Positions 62,826-64,000 of a DNA stretch of 64,000 bases are shown piece after piece. The notes under the pieces were generated by a model. That model was not told where the DNA came from and made no database searches. It saw nothing but the letters and a program-made list of their open reading frames with translations. The position numbers and the translations under genes are program-made. The number at the start of each line of letters is the position of its first letter. Position 1 is the first letter of the stretch. The DNA lies in NCBI RefSeq assembly GCF_042648965.1, contig NZ_JBHRYJ010000001.1, positions 1,736,001 to 1,800,000 of the forward strand, written 5' to 3'. This DNA is from Ferrovibrio xuzhouensis (GTDB taxonomy: Bacteria; Pseudomonadota; Alphaproteobacteria; Ferrovibrionales; Ferrovibrionaceae).

Positions 62826-64000
62826 TCAGCGGGTGCCGGCGTCGGTCTTGAAGAACTGGACCAGCTCGGCGAGCTGGCGGGCCTGGTCGGCGAGCGCCTG
62901 GGCCGAGGCCGAGGTCTGCTCGACCAGCGCGCCGTTGCGCTGGGTCATCTCGTCCATCTGGCCGACGGCAGTGTTGATCTGCTCGAGGCCGGTGGCCTGC
63001 TCGCGGCTGGCGGCGGCGATCTCGGCGACGATGTCCGATGCCTTCTTGATCGCGGTGACGATCTCGGTCAGCGACTGGCCGGTGCGGCCGACCAGATCGG
63101 CCCCGGTCTTCACCTGGGCATTGGACTCGGTGATCAGCGCCTTGATGTCCTTCGACGCATTGGCCGACCGTTGCGCCAGCGCGCGCACCTCCTGGGCGAC
63201 CACGGCAAAGCCTTTTCCCGCTTCGCCGGCACGCGCCGCCTCGACCGAGGCGTTGAGTGCCAGCAGGTTGGTCTGGAAGGCGATCTCGTCGATCAGGCCG
63301 ACGATATCGGCGATTTTCTGCGCGCTCTCCTCGATGCGGCGGACGGCGCTGACCGCATCGGCCACCACGCTGCCGCCCTTTTCCGCCGTATCGCGCGCCG
63401 CGGTGGCGAGCTGGTTGGCGGCCTGGGCATTGTCGGCATTCTGCTTCACCGTGGTGGTGATCTCGTGCATCGAGGCGGCCGTCTCCTCGATGCTGGCGGC
63501 CTGGCTTTCCGTGCGTTGCGCCAGGTCCTGGCTGCCGGTCGAGATCTCGCCCGAGGCCTCGCGCACCGCCATCGCGCTGGTGCCGAGCCGGCCGGCGAAA
63601 TCGCGCAGGCGGTCGGTCATGGTGTTGATGTCGGAGACCAGTGCACCGAAGCGGCCGTGATACTGCGCGTCGATCTTGCGCCGCAGGTCGCCGGCGGCCA
63701 GGGCCGAGGTGATGCCGGTCACCGCGCCGAGCACCTCCTCGGTACGCGCCAGCAGGTCGTTGACCGACTGGCCGATGCGCTGCAGCACGCCACCGAGACC
63801 CGCGGTCTCGACCCGGCGCCCGAGGTCGCCCTCGGCGGCGGCCATCACCACCTCGCCGATCACCTGCTGGAAGCGTGCCTCCTGGGCCGCGCGGTCGGCG
63901 GCAAAGCGCGCCCGCTCCGCCTCCTGGTCGCGCTCCATCACCTTCTTCTCAAGCGCATTGGTCTTGAACACCGCGACCGCGCGGGCCATCTCGCCGAGCT
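62826..64000 (-). CDS. Methyl-accepting chemotaxis protein, 5' end beyond window
   Basis: The visible 391 or so residues hold the end of a HAMP domain (ARAVAVFKTN), coiled coil with a second HAMP-like unit (LAAGDLRRKIDAQYHGRF), and an MCP signalling domain with tip EIAFQTNLLALNASVEAARAG, ending FFKTDAGTR. The frame is open to the window end, so N-terminal sensor and TMs lie outside. Third of three same-strand receptors; spacing to the PAS-PAS gene is 225 bp. Confidence 0.9.
   Translation of the reverse strand, partial: LGEMARAVAVFKTNALEKKVMERDQEAERARFAADRAAQEARFQQVIGEVVMAAAEGDLGRRVETAGLGGVLQRIGQSVNDLLARTEEVLGAVTGITSALAAGDLRRKIDAQYHGRFGALVSDINTMTDRLRDFAGRLGTSAMAVREASGEISTGSQDLAQRTESQAASIEETAASMHEITTTVKQNADNAQAANQLATAARDTAEKGGSVVADAVSAVRRIEESAQKIADIVGLIDEIAFQTNLLALNASVEAARAGEAGKGFAVVAQEVRALAQRSANASKDIKALITESNAQVKTGADLVGRTGQSLTEIVTAIKKASDIVAEIAAASREQATGLEQINTAVGQMDEMTQRNGALVEQTSASAQALADQARQLAELVQFFKTDAGTR

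Overview
This 64 kb window is chromosomal DNA from a GC-rich, motile, heme-making alphaproteobacterium, most likely Rhodospirillales-like; the genus cannot be fixed from the sequence alone. The evidence is the his operon layout with DUF2628 between hisB and hisH, the DUF1476 ATPase zeta subunit, the hemC-hemD-mitofilin-hemY string, purS/purQ/purL, and a dense set of chemoreceptors. Nearly all DNA is compactly coded, with many ATGA-type overlaps. No prophage, insertion sequence, CRISPR array or rRNA was seen. One AT-rich gene near 13 kb looks acquired.

Layout. 1-4.4 kb: histidine operon (hisB partial, DUF2628, hisH, GNAT, hisA, hisF, hisE, HIT), then an M81 peptidase. 5.9-12.7 kb: short-chain dehydrogenase, patatin lipase, P-type ATPase, PPOX flavoprotein, LysR and DUF1127. 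12.8-17.5 kb: pentapeptide-repeat protein with a doubtful start, MBL nuclease, thymidine/AMP phosphorylase-type enzyme, DUF1003. 17.5-26.7 kb: membrane/2Fe-2S/adenylate cyclase fusion, trehalose module (otsB, GH15, otsA), ClC channel divergent from MarR across a 29-bp palindrome, FMN reductase, ATPase zeta subunit. 26.9-34.2 kb: purC, purS, purQ, purL, bolA, grxD, VOC, and an SnoaL-GNAT-nitrilase operon. 34.3-40.1 kb: WrbA/HxlR pair, CheY-like regulator with a large hybrid kinase, rpsD. 40.3-46.5 kb: creatininase, an orphan small gene, chemoreceptor, hydrolase, hemP with a Fur-box-like site, Rieske protein, EVE protein. 46.5-53.7 kb: gpsA, tsaD, hemC, hemD, mitofilin-like protein, hemY, glutathione transferase; tRNA-Thr at 53.8 kb. 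54-64 kb: signalling island with an Aer-like PAS protein and soluble chemoreceptor, an unrecognised 387-residue protein, an HPt-like protein lacking its histidine, and three more chemoreceptors.

The most interesting points are the redox-module adenylate cyclase, the signalling island with its unknown and degenerate partners, two sharply defined operator palindromes (MarR/ClC and HxlR/WrbA), the Fur-like box before hemP, a recent in-frame PAS duplication, the frame-disrupted pentapeptide gene, and palindromic elements in several intergenic gaps. Starts were chosen by conserved N-termini and Shine-Dalgarno spacing; residue numbers refer to those starts.
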